From Mammaliicoccus sciuri (lineage in GTDB: Bacteria > Bacillota > Bacilli > Staphylococcales > Staphylococcaceae), in NCBI RefSeq assembly GCF_002901825.1, contig NZ_PPQD01000001.1, positions 1 through 52,971 of the forward strand: a DNA stretch of 52,971 nucleotides, in the 5' to 3' direction. This document shows positions 51,889 through 52,971 of this stretch, one piece after another. Made by a program: the position numbers and the translations under genes. The notes under the pieces were generated by a model. That model had not been told where the DNA came from and did not search any database. It saw only the letters and a program-made list of their open reading frames with translations. Position 1 is the first letter of the stretch; the number at the start of each line of letters is the position of its first letter.

Positions 51889-52737
51889 ATGATAAAAGAC
51901 ACAGCATTAATATTAGAAGGTGGCGGAATGAGAAGTATGTACACAGCTGGTGTGCTAGATTTCTTCATTAAGAAAGATTTATATTTTAAATATAATATTG
52001 GCGTTTCAGCAGGCGCATCTATGGCTGCAAGCTATATATCTCGACAATTTAGACGCAATCATCGTGTCACAACAAAATACATTAAAGATAAGCGTTATAT
52101 TTCGTTATCAAATTATGTAAAAAATAAAGAGATATTTGGTATGGACTTTGTGTATCATCATATACCGACTTACTTGGAACCTTTTGACTTTGAAAAGTTT
52201 GATCAAGCAGAGGAAGAGTTTGTTGTTGTAACGACAGATTGTGACACAGGAGAAGCGGTTTATTTCAATAAGAAAGAAACAGAAGGCTCTATATTGACTG
52301 CCTTAGAGGCAACAAGTTCTTTACCAATGATGGCCAACCCAGTTCAATATAAAGGTCATACATTATTAGATGGTGGTATCGTCAATCCTATTCCGATTGA
52401 TAAAGCAATTGAAGAAGGCTATAAGAAAAATGTTTTGATTTTGACAAGACCGAAAGGCTATCGTAAAAAACAAAGTAAATTTTCAAAAGTATTCAGATTG
52501 AAAGCATATCCTAAAATCAATCATTTAATGGCGATAAGATATAAACATTATAATCAGACTTTAGAATGGATAGAAGCGGAAGAAGAGAAAGGTAATTTGT
52601 TTGTTATCAGACCTTCTGATTCATTATCTGTAGATAGAATCGAGAAAAATCCTAGAAAATTAGATGCTTTATACAAACAAGGATATAAAGATGCTGAAAA
52701 AATATACGAAAAACTAAAAGAATATGTTGAGAATTAA
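51889..52737 (+). CDS. Patatin-like phospholipase family protein
   Basis: 282 residues, no signal peptide. Patatin signatures: oxyanion loop LEGGGMRSMYTAGVLD (9-24), nucleophile Ser40 in GVSAGAS, and the Asp161 dyad partner in LLDGGI. The remainder is a basic C-terminal helix region. Family members hydrolyse lipids; the bacterial YjjU/YlbK group is poorly characterised. I choose ATG 51889 (MIKDTALILEGGG); a longer open frame begins inside the terminator. The ribosome site (AAAGAAG) is weak. Confidence 0.85.
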   Translation: MIKDTALILEGGGMRSMYTAGVLDFFIKKDLYFKYNIGVSAGASMAASYISRQFRRNHRVTTKYIKDKRYISLSNYVKNKEIFGMDFVYHHIPTYLEPFDFEKFDQAEEEFVVVTTDCDTGEAVYFNKKETEGSILTALEATSSLPMMANPVQYKGHTLLDGGIVNPIPIDKAIEEGYKKNVLILTRPKGYRKKQSKFSKVFRLKAYPKINHLMAIRYKHYNQTLEWIEAEEEKGNLFVIRPSDSLSVDRIEKNPRKLDALYKQGYKDAEKIYEKLKEYVEN

Positions 52738-52779
52738 GTATATTTGAGAGTATTGAGTGTTTTGGTGTAATTTTTATGC

Positions 52780-52808
52780 TTGAGTAAAGGGTATTTAGCG
52801 TGTATAGT
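52780..52808 (+). promoter_or_regulatory. rRNA operon promoter P1
   Basis: TTGAGT (52780-52785) and TATAGT (52803-52808), spacer 17 bases; about 94 bases upstream of a second, stronger promoter. Confidence 0.6.
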
Positions 52809-52873
52809 TATATCTTGTGAGCGAGAGATAAATAAAACATCAAAACACTTTGAAAATTAATTTTAAAAAGTTG

Positions 52874-52902
52874 TTGACTTCGAATTAAGAAGTGTGTATA
52901 AT
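52874..52902 (+). promoter_or_regulatory. rRNA operon promoter P2 and start of 16S leader
   Basis: TTGACT (52874-52879) and perfect TATAAT (52897-52902) with a 17-base spacer. The following ACATTGAAAACTGAATGACA is the staphylococcal 16S leader sequence; the 16S gene starts beyond the window's right edge. Confidence 0.85.
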
Positions 52903-52971
52903 AGTTTCTTGTGAGACAAAATGAACATTGAAAACTGAATGACAATATGTCAACGTTAATTCCAATAATTG

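Overview
The window is low-GC Gram-positive chromosome. Its gene order and proteins are staphylococcal: guanine riboswitch-xpt-pbuX-guaB-guaA, gltC/gltB-gltD, treP-treC-treR, then SRP RNA, dnaX, ybaB, recR and the promoter of an rRNA operon that begins beyond the right edge. An IsaB-family secreted protein and short GGCTGGGACA hairpin terminators also point to Staphylococcaceae. A Mammaliicoccus (Staphylococcus sciuri group) strain is my best guess from the mix of genes, but that is inference. I see no transposase, prophage, integrase or CRISPR array.

Layout. 1-6000: an SNF-family Na+ symporter, a YdgI-like nitroreductase, a nitronate monooxygenase, an acetyltransferase, and a large acidic YflT/YsnF stress protein behind a clear sigma-B promoter. 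6050-11260: the purine salvage and GMP operon under a guanine riboswitch. 11300-22000: many small units, namely an ABM-domain protein, a membrane-anchored hydrolase, IsaB, a winged-helix regulator with an MFS exporter, divergent MhqD/MhqE-like quinone-detoxification genes, a 51-bp tandem repeat array, small membrane and regulatory proteins, and a PadR-DUF1700-DUF4097 envelope operon with a striking candidate operator. 22048-22876: a guanidine-I riboswitch driving a YkkC/YkkD-type SMR exporter pair. 23400-28100: a TIGR01777 epimerase, ornithine aminotransferase, an opine dehydrogenase-family enzyme and an MFS transporter. 28185-32000: a nucleotidyltransferase, a second MhqE-like dioxygenase and a YibE/F membrane pair.

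32045-39822: gltC with a 3-methyladenine DNA glycosylase, divergent from gltBD, then tRNA-Ser(UGA). 39823-40423 is a gene-free stretch holding three successive tandem repeats with different periods (40, 39 and 11 bp). 40424-44100: a muropeptide-recycling operon (YkfA, YkfB and YkfC homologues, none with a signal peptide), converging and overlapping with a class A beta-lactamase-fold hydrolase that also lacks a signal peptide. 44151-48084: trehalose uptake and hydrolysis, with a cre-like site and a TreR palindrome built into the promoter. 48138-48474: the large Gram-positive SRP RNA with its own promoter and terminator. 48499-52737: a GNAT protein, dnaX, ybaB, recR and a patatin. 52780-52902: tandem rrn promoters.

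How the parts relate. Much of the window is housekeeping: GMP supply, glutamate synthesis, trehalose use, replication and repair. It is interleaved with small detoxification and envelope-stress units (guanidine export, quinone and nitro-compound enzymes, PadR operon, sigma-B protein). Most transcription units are one to four genes long, separated by strong, often bidirectional, hairpin terminators. The observations most worth a second look are the repeat-rich gap after tRNA-Ser, the signal-less beta-lactamase-like gene at the muropeptide operon, the PadR operator, the possible ATT-started genes around 11.85-12.83 kb, and the opine dehydrogenase next to rocD.
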